DNA from: Combretum micranthum
Lineage: Eukaryota > Streptophyta > Magnoliopsida > Myrtales > Combretaceae
Length of the DNA stretch: 64,000 bases
Reading direction: 5' to 3'
NCBI GenBank assembly: GCA_024138025.1
Contig: JAMXBD010001380.1
Span: forward strand, 124,001 to 188,000
Every line of letters starts with the position of its first letter. The stretch's first letter is position 1. Positions 22,481 through 34,125 of the stretch are shown here, in pieces. The translations under genes were made by a program, and so were the position numbers. The notes below the pieces were generated by a model. That model had not been told where the DNA came from, did not search any database, and saw nothing but the letters and a program-made list of their open reading frames with translations.

Positions 22481-22816
22481 TATTTCTTCTACCAGTTGTA
22501 ATTTGTATTGTCAAACTTTGTAAAAGTATGAGTCTTTTTATAAAGTAACTTAGTATGTTTTCCTAGATTTTTAATGAAGGGTCTAGCATAGTTTACAAGT
22601 CCTAAAAATTGTTGCAATTTCCTTTTATCAGTTATTTCTGTAAATTCTAAAACCTTTTTAGCTATGTGTTGTTATAGCTTTATTTTACCATTTCCTATTT
22701 CTACTATTAAGAATTCTATGTTTCTTTTGTAAAATTGTATTTTCTTTTGACTAACAATTATCCTATTGTTTTGGAATTCTGTAAGTACTTGCTTTAAATG
22801 AGCAGTATGTTCTTTC

Positions 22817-23296
22817 TCATTTTTTGAAAAAAACCAAAATATCATCTATATACACACAAATAAAAGAGTATTTGTCAAAAATTGACTCCATCTTTATTTG
22901 GAAAATTGCTGGTCCATTTTTTAATCCAAAAGACATAACTAGCCATTCGAAATGTCCTAAAGGGCAAGTAAAGGTTGTCCATGGTATGGAATCCTTTTTC
23001 ATTTTTATTTGCCAAAATCTTGATTTGCAGTCAAATTTACTAAAAATATTGCAATCCTGTATCCTATTTAGTAAATCTGTTTTGTTTGGTATGTTATAAG
23101 TATAAGTCTCAGTATTATTATTTAATTTTCTATAATCTATTACCATCCTACTTTTTCCTCTAACTATTTCACTATGCTTTTTAACTATAAAAGTTGGGCT
23201 TTTGTGTAGGCTATCTGATCTTTTTATAACTCCAAATTTTAGTAATTCATTAATGTGTATTTTAAATTCTTCCCTATCTATATTATCACAAACCAT
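22817..23296 (-). pseudogene. reverse transcriptase domain
   Basis: A 159-codon open segment with the RT blocks in order: SRMVIDYRKLN, FSKFDCKSRFWQI, TFTCPLGHFEW, VMSFGLKNGPAIFQ and the catalytic YIDDILVF. The two Asp of YIDD and the Asp of KFDCKS are present. An Arg replaces the usual Gly in 'DCKSGF'. The reading then leaves frame at 22817 but the homology continues to about 22560 ('LQQFLGLVNYARPFI'). In the virus this enzyme copies pregenomic RNA from the tRNA-iMet primer. Confidence 0.9.
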
Positions 23297-23944
23297 CTCC
23301 TTAGCTTTTATTTCTATATCTGGGTTTATTATTTTTATTCACATTCTATCTTATTTCTATCCCAAAATTTTGTTAGATTATTTCCAATTATTTCTTCCTT
23401 TTCTAATCTACTTAAAATTGTATCTATTTATGTACGTCCTGTTCCTATCAACTTGTAAATAAAACTGTAATTTACACATTTGGTTTCTATTTCTAAGTTA
23501 TCATAATTTTCTAAAAATTCTGTAAATAAATCTCCATGTACTTGTGCTTCTAAATTATTTCCTTCTTTTTTTATTTTCTTCCTTTTTCATTTCTATTTTT
23601 TATTTTTTTCCTTTTTACTTTACAAGCTCCTGTTTTATCTCATTCACAGTTATCTGTAATTCTTGGTGTTTCTCCTGTTAAAAAGGTAACTCTTTTTCTT
23701 GTAATTATCATTCCTAATCTATCATTTACAATAAACTGTAATCCTAAGATACGCACATGTTTTCTTAAGTCATGTCTCTCACATAAGTCCTAGAACTCCA
23801 AAATCTGTAATTCCAACCATGTTCAGTTTCTACTTCTATTGAATAGTCTATAAGTATTTCACAGTATTCAAAAAGTTTTCCATCCAATTGTTCAACTTTT
23901 ACACACTTTTTTCTGGTATTTCTGTAACCTATTCTTTTGGTACT

Positions 23945-24000
23945 ATCTTTTTATCTATAATATTATTTGTGCATCCTGTATCTATAAGGGCTTCTGTTTC
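23945..24000 (-). pseudogene. aspartic protease active site
   Basis: Encodes EALIDTGCTNNII: the D-T-G catalytic triad followed by C-T-N as in pararetroviral proteases. It sits between the second Cys cluster and RT. The surrounding frame is open from about 24200 to 23930, then broken. Confidence 0.75.
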
Positions 24001-24303
24001 TAAGATTTTGGTTCCTACTATAAATCTTACTTTTATTCTCATATTTGTAATTTGTAATCCTAATTTTTCATCTATTTCTCTGTTTATGTAAGTCCTAACC
24101 AGTTTTTCTTCTAACTTATTTTCTTCTAAGAAAATCTTATCTTCTTGTACTAGTGTACTCTTACCCTTGTATTCCTTTTGTATTTCTTCTAGTCTATCTA
24201 CTCTTTCTTCAATTCTTAATATCCTAGTTTCTAGTAGGTTTGAATTCCTATTCCATCTATTGTAACCACTAAGTTTTTGTAATTCATATTTTTCTCTTTA
24301 TAA

Positions 24304-24391
24304 GTCCAGACATTTCTTACAACTTTCATTTTGACATTTTTTACATCTAAATCTAACTGTAATATGAGGGTATCTAGAACAATATTTACAT
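24304..24391 (-). other. second Cys-rich motif, CX2CX11CX2CX4CX2C
   Basis: In one minus frame the cysteines are spaced exactly CX2CX11CX2CX4CX2C (CKYC...CKKC....CKKC). This second cluster between the CCHC knuckle and the protease is a known mark of badnaviruses and tungroviruses, and it places the element near those genera rather than near petuviruses or caulimoviruses. Confidence 0.75.
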
Positions 24392-24751
24392 GGATGGTCA
24401 TCTGATCCTGACTCATGCGTCCAATCATGTTCACATTCTGTCTATATTTCTACATATCCTCCTATTTCTTCCTTGTCTGTGAGATCTAATTCGTCTAATT
24501 CATCTATTATATCTATCATTTTGTTTATATTTTTGTACCTGAGGTTTTCTTTTTCTAACAAATCTGTTACAAAAGGTGTTTCTATTTCATCACTACTACT
24601 TTCTTTAATGTCTCATTCTAACATTTTTCTACTACTTCTACTATACTGTATACTGTCTCTGTTTCACTCATTTGGTCATCTATTGCCAATAAGTCTTCTT
24701 CTAAGCAGTATACTATTATTGCCTTTTTATCATGAAGATTATGTATTTTGT

Positions 24752-24797
24752 GACAGTCTCTGGATAAATGGCCTTCTTCTCCACATACAAAGCAAGT
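24752..24797 (-). other. CCHC zinc knuckle of the coat protein
   Basis: Encodes CFVCGEEGHLSRDC, a perfect CX2CX4HX4C nucleic-acid-binding knuckle, inside the 82-codon segment 24866-24618. The downstream acidic patch is usual in Caulimoviridae coat proteins. Confidence 0.85.
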
Positions 24798-25036
24798 TAA
24801 CTTATTCTTGTAAGTCCTCCTTTTGTTATATTTTCTGACATGCTTATCTCCATCTAGATATAGCATCTAGCATCACTCTGTCTTTTGTAATATGCCTTTC
24901 TAGGTTTGTAATTCTGTTTAGGTTTCCTAGGTTTGTAAGGTTCTTTATCTCTTCCAGTTCTTCTGTAAGGTTTTCGTGGTTTTGTCCTTGTCTTTGGTCC
25001 ATAAGTCTTTCCTCCATATATCCGTGGTGTATAAAT

Positions 25037-25555
25037 CTATTCACAATAACTATACTCTCCTTTAAGTTGTCTTGTAATTTGTATATTTGTACATTTTTCA
25101 ACTAAAAACCTAATTATGTACTGTATCCTTGTCCTTAAGTAATTTAGTATAGGAGTATTGACTATTTTTGGTTCTACATTTTCTTTAAAGGTTTTATATA
25201 TTTCTTGTCCTAAAGCTCCTAGTAGTTTTATGAGTACTTTATCAGCAACAGTTGGCTCATAGTAACATCCTGCTAAATTATAGTAGTAAAAGAAGTCATT
25301 CAAGTAAGGCTTTATGTATTTCCAGTTTCTAATATATAATTGTTCTAAAAATCTCATTGCATCCATATGGTCTCTTTGAGTATGATCCATATTAGGTTGA
25401 GTAGAAAGTAGTAAGTATGTAACTTTATTTGTAAAATTATGGGCGTTGGCTCCTAATTCTATATCGGTAGTAAAATCCTGTGGCCATCGCCTTTTATATT
25501 CTTCCCACATTGCTCTTTTGCTTTCTCCTAAAAACTTTTCTAAGTAATTATACAT
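25037..25555 (-). pseudogene. coat protein domain (Caulimoviridae)
   Basis: A 172-codon open segment with the coat-type pattern: RRWPQDFTTDIELGANAHNF, MRFLEQLYIRNWKYIKPYLN and a Tyr-rich stretch. Weaker homology runs upstream to about 25850 and downstream to a basic Lys/Arg/Pro/Tyr-rich tail (about 25030-24880) leading into the CCHC knuckle. In the virus family this part builds the capsid. Assigned from pattern and position. Confidence 0.7.
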
Positions 25556-26772
25556 AGCAGTGGCTTCTCTTGGTATATTGCTAGTTTCCCATTCTCTTGT
25601 AACTAAGTGTCCCCAATATCCAATAATTTGCGGCCATCTTTGTACATCATGTGTATGTATGTTCAGTATTCTACCATAGTCTATTAAGTCTTTTGGTTGT
25701 ATTTCTAAAGGTAATCTTTTTCCTAATGGTGTGCGGTCTTGGCTACTTTCTTTGTAAGTGGAGTAAGGTTGCCTTGGGAGTTGTCCTATGACATTTTCAT
25801 GTCTCTGTGAAAAGATTTGTCCTCTATGTGGTCTGGGTGATGATGGTGTTACATTTGAAGGTAATGGTGGTGCTAATGGTGAAGGTGTAGTTTACATTAA
25901 ATCTAAAATTTGCTGTAATTTTCCACTATTTTCAAATTTTTCTACTTCTTCTGTAATTTCCTCTAAGGTTTGTGGTTCTTGAGAATCTAAAGATGGTAGG
26001 TCTATGGGTGGTTCTGCTCTTAGTAATTCAGTATTTGGATTAGTATTCGGAATTGTAACTCCTTGTATTTCTTTAAATTTTACTAATCCCTTTTTCTCAA
26101 AATCTCTTAATATCCTGTTCATCTTTATAATTTCCTAAATCCTCTAACCCTGTAATATTGTATTTATCTACTAAATGTAAGTTATCAGGATGAGTAAGCA
26201 TATTTTCTTTAACATAAACCTTTCCTAATTTATCTGGTCTGTATTCTAAAAAGTAATACCTTTCATTAACTCTTAAAAAGTTATCTTTTCTTAAATGTTC
26301 TATGGCATCTTCTTCACTTTCCCAGTTTTTTTTTTTTTTTTTTATCAAAAATCTTTCTCTCCAAGCATTCTTTGTAATTCCCCAGTATCTAGGATTTGAT
26401 CCACTTGCATCTAATATTTTTTCATCTATTATTTCATCTTCAGTAACATTTTCTGTATCTTTCACATTTCTATCCTTGTAATCTAAAAATCTAATATTGT
26501 TGCTTCCATCAAGATTTCTGTAAGTTAAACTTTCTTCAGGGACTCTTATTGTCTTTTCCTTATCTTCAAGCATCTTTGATAAATCTCATTCTGTTCCTAT
26601 TAAGTCTCTAGTACTAATTGGTGTATGTTTGATAAACTTTATTCCAAAACTTGCTATTTACTATACAATCCCATCTATATTGAGTTTGTATTTGGTAGTA
26701 CTTCCTTCGGTAATTTTTCCTATAAATCCTATATTTAACAGTAAGTTTTCTCCTGTATGGTCTTCAAATCCT

Positions 26773-27174
26773 TTACTCTAATCTTATTTCTAGATTCTTT
26801 ACATTATTTATTCCTATCATATAATTTGGTGCACAGTAAAAAATTCCTTTATTTGCATTCATATCTACCTCTGTAATTCCTATGGTTGCCTTTTTAAAAT
26901 TATTTTGCCAAGAATTATCTAATAAGACTACTAAAACTTTTGCTCCTACTTCTTTTCTAACTAATCCTTTTATCCCTAACACTATCATTTTTAAGTGTAA
27001 AAGACTTTTATTTTCTTTTTTGAGTTGCTGTGATCCTTCATCACTGAAAAGTTTAATTCTGATTGGTTTTTTTGTAACTGTAACTATTTGTTCTCTGCAA
27101 GTTTTAAGCAATCCTATATTTCCAAAACTTAATTTTCCAGTTTTATACAAAATTCTAGGTTCTGATAACCTCAA
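26773..27174 (-). pseudogene. movement protein domain (30K superfamily)
   Basis: The intact 133-codon segment contains KGLVRKEVGAKVLVVLLDN followed by TIGITEVDMNANKGIFY, which matches the core of badnavirus and tungrovirus movement proteins (G...R...Ga...lvv..D.rw....a....E.d....g...y..P). In viruses this domain moves the virus through plasmodesmata. The frame ends at 26773 in a stop, and following codons in other frames continue the homology weakly. Confidence 0.75.
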
Positions 27175-27294
27175 ACCTTTTGTATTGTAAAGGTCTAAAT
27201 CTTTATCTATATCAACAATTTTCTATTTGCTGTAGAACCGTATTATCTTCTTTTTTCCTAGACAATAATTCTATGATTCCTTTGTCCAGTCCTA

Positions 27295-27865
27295 TTTTCT
27301 CTTTTGTAACTCTTCCTTGGTCTTTCTTAAATACCTGTAAAGCTTTAGACATTTTTTTCTATAAATACTTTCCCAAATATCCGTTCCGTCTACACAATCG
27401 TATTCCGATTTCTTACTTTTTTTATCCTGTAATTTTATATTTTTTATTCCTGTAAATATTTCTTCTAATTCTTCTTTATGTAATTCTTTATCTATAGTCT
27501 TATCTTTTTGTAATTCTTTTAATTGTCTGACTTCTTCTCTTATTTTTTTTATAATTCTACAACTTATCCTGTATTGATTTTATACTATCCTATAAATGTG
27601 ACTTAACAATGTTTATTTCTGTTTCTAATCTTTTTACCTCCTCTATAATGTGACTACTCCAACCTTTTATGAATCTAACCAAGTTTGCAATACTGTCTTC
27701 TACTCCTATTATGAAAGCCATTATGGTATTATTTTGTCTTAGTAAAAACTTTTCTGGTTCTGCAGGTGGTTTGTAATTGGAAAATCCTACAGCCTCTTCC
27801 TCGAAAACAAATGAAACTCTTAAAGATTCAAAATATCTAGGATTTGAAGCTAGTTTATTTTCCAT
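27295..27865 (-). pseudogene. small ORF before the polyprotein (ORF2-like position)
   Basis: Opens MENKLASNPRYFESLRV at 27865, its ATG overlapping the end of the preceding frame (ATGGAAAATAA). It is open to 27590, then continues in a shifted frame with charged, helical sequence to about 27295, overlapping the polyprotein start. In badnaviruses and tungroviruses ORF2 encodes a virion-associated or nucleic-acid-binding protein; that role here is inferred from position. Heptad-like Ile/Leu spacing in the last 30 residues suggests a coiled coil. Confidence 0.55.
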
Positions 27866-28804
27866 GTATTAGATATATAATGTTTTCTAATCTTTGTAAA
27901 ACTTCGTCCTGTTTCTTTTTTGTTTCTTCATTTTTTTTTGAGTAAATATTGTAATGCTTTATGTTCTTCTAATTTCTTTTCTAAAGGTGTAATTATATAT
28001 TTAATATTATCTAAAGTTCTCTATAAATCTGTATTTGTTTTCCTTATTGTTCTACTACTGGTCTTATCTGATTATGTATGCTAATGTGTCTTTCTTCTAA
28101 AGCTATTCCTAAACTTATTAGTAAATCTATAATTGTATTCAATTGTTTACTTTCTCCGTGAATTTGGTGTATGTAGTTCTGAAAATAGCAATGATGTCTA
28201 AAATTTGGATGTCCGATTATTTTTCTGCTTTTATAATCAATTTCTAAATCTAACCACTCTAATTTCTTGAATTCACCTATTTTAATCTGTATCTAAATAC
28301 CAATCAGTATCTAAGTGTGATTCTGTATCTATGATCCAATCAGTAAGAGCAATCTCTGTTCCTGTGTTTGATTCTATATCTTTATCTCTTTTTCCTGTAA
28401 AACAGCTTAAAAGTAACTTATATATTATTAAGACTATCCCTTTGACCAGCTAACCATTCTTCTTTTAACAAACTAATTAAATTTTCTATCTCTGGATCTG
28501 AGATTTCTTCGTTAGGACAAACTCTTGTAACTCTTTGTAAAGTACGTCCTAAACTTCCTGGTGATCTTAACTGTAAAGTTCTCAAATAAAATTGTAAGCT
28601 TACTATAATCAACCTAAAAAGTTTATCTCTACAGATAAAGCAGTCTATGGCTAAGTCGTCTGGTCCTTGTTCTCTTATGTAATCTTCTAATCCTTTTAGC
28701 CGATGTCTTATCCTATCTTTTAACTCTTGTATAGCTTCTCTAACTTCAGAGGTTCTGGTTAATTCTAGTGCTAGTTCACTTAAAGCATTAATTACTCTTT
28801 CCAT
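27862..28804 (-). pseudogene. upstream ORF (ORF1-like position), fragmented
   Basis: Begins MERVINALSELALELTRTSE at 28804 and is open for 128 codons to 28418. Homologous-looking charged, helical sequence then continues in other frames to the ATGGAAAATAA junction at 27865. It contains a CFICRDKLFRL segment. No known domain was recognised. Its place is that of ORF1 in badnaviruses and tungroviruses. Confidence 0.5.
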
Positions 28805-28814
28805 GTTCTTATCA

Positions 28815-29248
28815 TCTTCTAATTTGATATGCAGTAACTATGTCCTCTATATTATCTTTTAATACTTTTAAGTTTTGTATTATACTACTAAGCCTATTTT
28901 CTAGTTCTATGCTGTTATTTACTAGGTTTCCTAAGCTTTCATTTTCTACTTGCCTATATCTAGCTATTATATCGCTACTTAAAGTATATCTAGTCTTAAC
29001 TCTGTTGTATCTTCTATGATATTATTTATGCTATTTACTAGTAAAGTTCTATGGCAACTTACCTTATTCTTATGACTATTAAATGTTGTAATCCTGCTAT
29101 TAGCAATATTTTTATAGTTCGTTAAGGAGCTAACTAAAGATCTCTCTGTAGTTATGTAATTAAGTAAAGGTAAGTTATTTCTATGCAAAGGTAATTGGTT
29201 TTTATTGTTGTCTGGTATTATCCTTCCTACTAATCTGTTTCTGTTCAT
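28815..29248 (-). pseudogene. first ORF after the leader, frameshifted
   Basis: Starts MNRNRLVGRIIPD at 29248, with a stop at 28979. The following residues in another frame (ARYRQVENESLGNLVNN) run to a stop near 28815, about 10 nt before the next ATG. The second half has a heptad pattern of Leu/Ile. A close tandem of ORFs with overlapping stop and start is usual for this virus family. Function unknown. Confidence 0.45.
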
Positions 29249-29249
29249 T

Positions 29250-29555
29250 AAATGAAAGCAAAGGTATTAAGAAAGGTGTTTGTCTTATGTTGTAAAATGC
29301 TAATCGATACTAGGTGTGTATTACTATTTGCTTGTCTTACTTTTGATACTATTTAAAACACTATTTATCTTCTTTTTGTTCTACCTTAGCCTTGTTATCA
29401 GTTAAAACCAGTTTTTTGCTAATCTAAGCTTCAACTAATACTTAGACAACCATCAACCATCAAGTCAGATAATGTCCTAACAAAGCCTTTTCCACGGCAA
29501 CAAATGGACATAATAATGACTAGGTACTGTAAGTCTTGTAACAAAATTCTGGTTT
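29250..29555 (-). other. pararetroviral leader between primer site and first ORF
   Basis: About 300 nt with only very short frames. In related viruses the leader folds into a large hairpin and carries small ORFs. I did not find a long stem by eye. Confidence 0.4.
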
Positions 29556-29568
29556 GTCTTTGATACCA
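29556..29568 (-). other. primer-binding site, tRNA-iMet
   Basis: Minus strand TGGTATCAAAGAC, two mismatches to the canonical TGGTATCAGAGCC. It lies five nucleotides inside the 5' terminal repeat, as in an LTR retrotransposon, and matches the primer used by all plant pararetroviruses. Confidence 0.8.
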
Positions 29569-29573
29569 ATTAA

Positions 29574-30267
29574 AGGATCGAATTGATAACAAGATAGAAC
29601 AAATATCAATCAAAGAGCATAATAATGTAAGACATACAAATCAACACAATACTTTTCCCTTTCGCTTGGTCCCGAAAGGTACTTAAGGAGATATAAGAAC
29701 AAAGTAAGATAGAAAGTTAGAAAGCAAGGCAGAGGCTTACAAAATTCTTCAAAGCATTGTTGATCGAAAGAGAGGGAGGAATACAAGAGAGTAAGTAATC
29801 TAAAGAGAGTAAGTAATCTAGAGTGTAAGTGAGTGTGTTTTTTAAGTAATCTAAAGAGAGTAAGTAATCTAGAGTGTAAGTGAGTGTGTTTTTTCTCTTC
29901 TAATTTTTCCTGTGTGTTTAACAAAGAGGAATCAAGGCCTATTTATAGAATAACAGAATGATAGGGCATTTTCTTGTTTCAATTTTTCAGTTATCCTACT
30001 TTCCGAGGGTAAAAAGGGTATTCACAAATTATAAGAAAGGGCAAAAAAGGAAAGACACTATTTACAACTATTCTGTAACTATTCTGAACTGTTGATGCTG
30101 GTCTTTTCTGTTAGTTCTGGTCTGTAATTGTTCATGCTGGTCACGTCATTAATTATGGTCCTCTGCATTCCTATATTAATTTATTTCTTCCATGACTGAG
30201 GTGTTTTCTTCGTAGGTTTCAACTTTCATGGAAAATTTTGTATCAATGCTTCTCCATATTATTATGT
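29574..30267 (-). repeat. 5' terminal direct repeat (LTR-like) of the pararetroviral element
   Basis: Collinear with 19899-20530 but longer, mainly through a tandem duplication of 51 bp (29792-29842 and 29843-29893) and an extra 'ctgtaactatt' near 30070. On the minus strand it holds the TGACG motif (30144-30148) and TATA (29938-29949), with an expected start near 29912. The AATAAA of the 3' copy is mutated here. It ends five nucleotides before the primer site. Confidence 0.8.
29938..29949 (-). promoter_or_regulatory. TATA box in 5' terminal repeat (pregenomic RNA promoter)
   Basis: Minus strand TCTATAAATAGG, about 200 bp downstream of a TGACG motif (30144-30148) like the as-1 element of caulimovirus promoters. 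Transcription from here would cross all viral ORFs. Confidence 0.6.
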
Positions 30268-30548
30268 GATACTTGTGCAAATTCTTGTATCACATCTTCA
30301 ACATGCGATATACAGATGATAATTTTATGAGTTATTTTATAATTTGTATTTTTATAATTCTTTTCCTAAAAAATGGAGGACATTTTTCACGTGATAAGAT
30401 TAGATGCAAACTTTTAAAACATGGAAATAGGTCTTTGAATGAGACTAATGATGATAATGAATAGCAAAGTCTCATCAATGAAAATAGACATAATAATGAC
30501 CCTAATATGAAAATAATGGCATATTCATGTAGAAATGAACTCAACAGT

Positions 30549-31420
30549 GGGGTTGGAAAAAAAATCGACTAAACCAAACCAAAACGAAAATATGTTTTTT
30601 TGAAACGATATGGTTAGAAAATTCTCAATCCGAACCAATCTGTAACTTTATGGTAACTTTGTGGTAACTTTGAAGACGTAAATTGAGCCAATCTGTAAAA
30701 CCAAACAAAACCATTTTAGAAAAATATTAAAAAAATTTACTTATAATTATTAATTTTGTTATGATGATAGTTTGAACGTCAAATATGAACTTATGATTTT
30801 ATTATGATATTTATTATATGATGAATATTTGTTAATAACTTCTTCATTTTTTTAATTTTTTTTAAGTTCGAGATATATTTTTCTATTAGTTACTTAATAT
30901 TATTTTTTATTAATTTATGGAGTATAATTTTTATTATTTAGTGATATATTTTATTATCTAATAATTTTTCATTGTATTTTTTTTGGTAGATGATTTTTTT
31001 GGGCCAAATTTGTTAATAAATGGTTGATGGAATGATTTTTTTAGAGGATTATAGTTATATTTTACTATGTATTAGTTAGTGGGTATACTGTATTAGTGAC
31101 TAAATAAATTTATGAAAGAGTATGGGTTATAAATATGGTGGATTTATAAAGTATTTTGTTGATATTTACAATATAAACTTTATTGATCGATTTCAATATT
31201 TAAATATCCATATAAATGTAAAATATTAAAACTAAGGTTTTTTTTAATAAGAATTTTGATATAATTCATAATCCAAATCGAACAAAACATTAATTAATGG
31301 TTTGAAAATTTCTAATTCAAACCAAACCGTCATCTAATGGTTTAGTTTAGAATGAGAAAAAATCAAACTATAAATTGTGTTTTGATTTGATTTTAGTAAA
31401 AACCAACCAAACTGATCTTG
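30549..31420. mobile_element. degenerate hAT-like element
   Basis: Left end 'ggggttggaaaaaaaatcgac' followed by 'taaaccaaaccaaaacg'; right end with 'agtttagaatgagaaaaaatcaaac' and 'aaccaaccaaactgatc'. These subterminal words pair with each other as in the hAT elements at 11.3-13.6 kb. A clear TSD was not found and there is no transposase. Confidence 0.4.
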
Positions 31421-33440
31421 CTTATCCAGTCAAGTGTGATAAAAAGGATAGACTTGTAATGTTATACTTGCCGAATATTGCTAAGCAGCCAGCTCACGGG
31501 GAACATCTTGGAACCGGGGTTCTCATCATTACCCGTAGTTAGCGAATATTTATCCTTGAATCTTGCTTTGCTTTTGCTTTGGTTTGTCATAAGAATAAAT
31601 GGTTTTTGTAAAATATACTCTTCATGCCTTGTTTCGATTTCCCCTGATCGTCTTGGTCTCTTCTAACCTTAGCAGTTAGGGGCATGGATGTAATCCGTTT
31701 CTTAATCCTTTCTGAAGGTAAAAGCATTTAATTTATAAAACCCTCTGATTCCTTCCTATTATATAGAAACGATCTTTCTAATAAGATATGGGAAATGTGG
31801 GCAATATTAAAAGTTATAACATTATGAACTAAGTTCCCATTCTCATATTTCCCTATGATTGATAATTACTCAAAAACTTAAGTGTTCGGTGTAATATAAG
31901 GAAATACACGGGAAGGAGTTTTATTTTGACATTGTCATGGCGAAGTTCATTTTCCCCACTCCCACTTTTCAATTAATTAAATGTGCTACTACAAAAAATC
32001 ATGGTACACTATTTGACTTTCATTCCATTGGCCTAATTTATCTGCATTCCGATTTTTGCATGAGACATAAAATGAATCAAAAAGACAATATGCCTTTTTT
32101 CGGGTGTAATACATATCAGTTGATCGTATAAAAAAAAAAAAAAAGAAAATATTTGAATACTAAATACTGACATAAGATTGTATTTAGAAGATAGGATTAT
32201 ATTTTGTATAAAGAAATCCAATATAAGACATGAGATTTAAAATTATAGTACATTACGAAATTGCATTTTCACAATTAATTAAAAGTAAAATAACATCTTT
32301 AAGATTTACTATAAGATATGAATATGCAATTTTATAATGATATTTATGTAATTATTTTCTTATAATTTTATATGTGTAATTAAATTATTAGCGGATAAAT
32401 ATCTCCATTTTTACTTGTTGCTTGTAACAAAGGGTTAGTCAAATGCTGAAAAACAACTGCATATACATACATATATATTTTGCCACTATAGTAGAAAGAG
32501 ACATCGAATTTAGTACCTCTCGTGATCGTGAAAGACGCAGTTAGATTGTAAGGAGATTGCCGAACAGCAACATGTTTTACATGGTAGCAAGACCAAACTC
32601 CAATACTCTAGATATGCCAAAGCCCACATGAAGACAATTTTAACTTTGGTACACAGTAGGATGAATCAAGTACTAAATTGTGTGAAAGGTTTGCATGATA
32701 TCGATCATACAGTGTTAGGAGTGGTAAGAAGAGAACTTCTCACATAAAAAATAATATTTGTTATCGCTCATGATTATCAATTTTTTTTTTTCTGGGCCAT
32801 CCATGATCGTTATTGATTGGTTATATACTAAAATTTCTATAAGTACACTTGCCAAAGTCCAAACTACAAAACATAGGTCACACCCTTTGAGATAATGACA
32901 AGGGATTTCAAGTAATAACCTTCTACAGTTCTACTATACATATATATATATTATTTTAAATATTTATTTCAGATGTGACGATATTTTTCAAGCCAAAAAG
33001 CGGCATTCAATGATTTTGTCGATATATTGAAGATATAGATATTGGTGTATACACCTGGATATACATGATTGCCTTCACTTTCTTAGAAGTGAGATAAGGT
33101 TAACGTTGTGAAGTTTTGATGAGACCTTTGAATAAATTAAATAGAGAAAAATTTTCAACCTTTAACATGCGTTTTTATTCATAAATAAAGGTTCATAATC
33201 AATATTCCAAAATATAAAATAATATATATAATTTTCAAAAAAATCTTAACAAATATCTGAAAATATTTATTACGGAACTTTTAAAATGGATATTAAAATA
33301 AGTGGAAAATTGTATGCTCTTCTCGTATTTTTCATAAGACCAATCGGTTATGCCATTGACGAACAGTAAAAATTCTACATTGAGCTACTGAAGCCAAATG
33401 TTACCCAGAGACCATCTATCCAATCTGCATTATCATTTTA
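31421..33440. other. AT-rich intergenic DNA, old duplicate
   Basis: No supported gene. The part 32400-32760 resembles 43310-44420 in order ('ttgcttgta..a', then 'gtgaaaggtttgcatgatatcgatc' against 'gtggaaaaggtttacatgatattcatc'), with two MITEs inserted in the second copy. A (TA)n tract lies near 32938. Confidence 0.4.
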
Positions 33441-33449
33441 TATTGTTTT

Positions 33450-34090
33450 CCCTCTTCTTAATAATGATTAGAAGAAAGTTTATCAGCAAATCATTCTATA
33501 TGTGCTCATATAAAGGGACCGTGCATCTAATAATCATGACCATGTCATCCGTATCTGTATATTTCTAAAATTGACCGTGCTTTTCTTTTATATTTCCTTT
33601 TTTCTTTAATATAATAAATATAAAATTGTCTGATCATGGTTATGAATAAATCTCAACCATTTAAAGTTCCTCAACTGATTCTTAGAAAAAAAAAAAAATG
33701 AATGGAATCATTATTTTGCAGCTCTAAACATATACATTTGTCAATTTTGTGGCAATTAGTACATTGAAAAATGATAGAAGAGACAGGGGTCCCCCCACCC
33801 CCCTATCGTATGCTAGGGTTTAGAAAGCCAAAATTTGACACATCCTTAGAGTTGACGGAAGCACTTCCCTTGTGACGAAATTCTCTCTATCTTTTAGAAA
33901 ATTGTCTAATTCTTTGTTGAGAAAAACCAAATAATATGAGATGGCTCTTTAAAATCCTACTCATACCATTTTTAGAAGACATAATAACCGAAAAGCAAGT
34001 TGGTTGTGCAAACGGTAAAACAGATATAAAGAAAGAGTGAGTTGGTTATGCAAGTAGTGAAATAGGTTATAGATAGTTTTATCAACTATT
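33450..34090. repeat. duplicated block B (collinear with 61560-63040)
   Basis: Shares in the same order 'atcattctatat', 'ccatgt.gtcc', 'gaaagc.aaaattga', 'cataccat' and 'gagttg..tatgcaag' with 61600-63030. The copies differ by many small indels. No coding frame is shared. It borders the broken end of the Copia element. Confidence 0.5.
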
Positions 34091-34125
34091 TTTATTCATG
34101 AAAGCAAATGTAATAGATACTGTGG

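Larger units (their letters stand above)
22020..27352 (-). pseudogene. pararetroviral polyprotein: movement protein, coat, protease, RT, RNase H (broken)
   Basis: The start is taken at ATG 27352, inside the end of the preceding small ORF. Order on the minus strand: movement protein (27200-26760), linker (26573-25890), coat protein (about 25850-24900), CCHC knuckle (24797-24752), a second Cys cluster (24391-24304), aspartic protease (about 24000-23945), RT (23296-22650) and RNase H (22480-22030). This is the order of badnavirus and tungrovirus ORF3. Many stops, frameshifts and a 17-19-base T run near 26329 interrupt it, so it cannot be translated as one protein. In viruses of this type the product is cut by its own protease. 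Confidence 0.85.

Noticed and set aside
26329..26343. Poly-T run in the polyprotein as a programmed frameshift site
   Set aside because: The element is full of random stops and shifts, so a homopolymer slip is more likely than a functional signal.
29610..29924. 104-codon minus-strand frame in the 5' repeat as a protein gene
   Set aside because: It lies within the repeat's transcribed leader and is created by the 51-bp duplication. The 3' copy does not preserve it.
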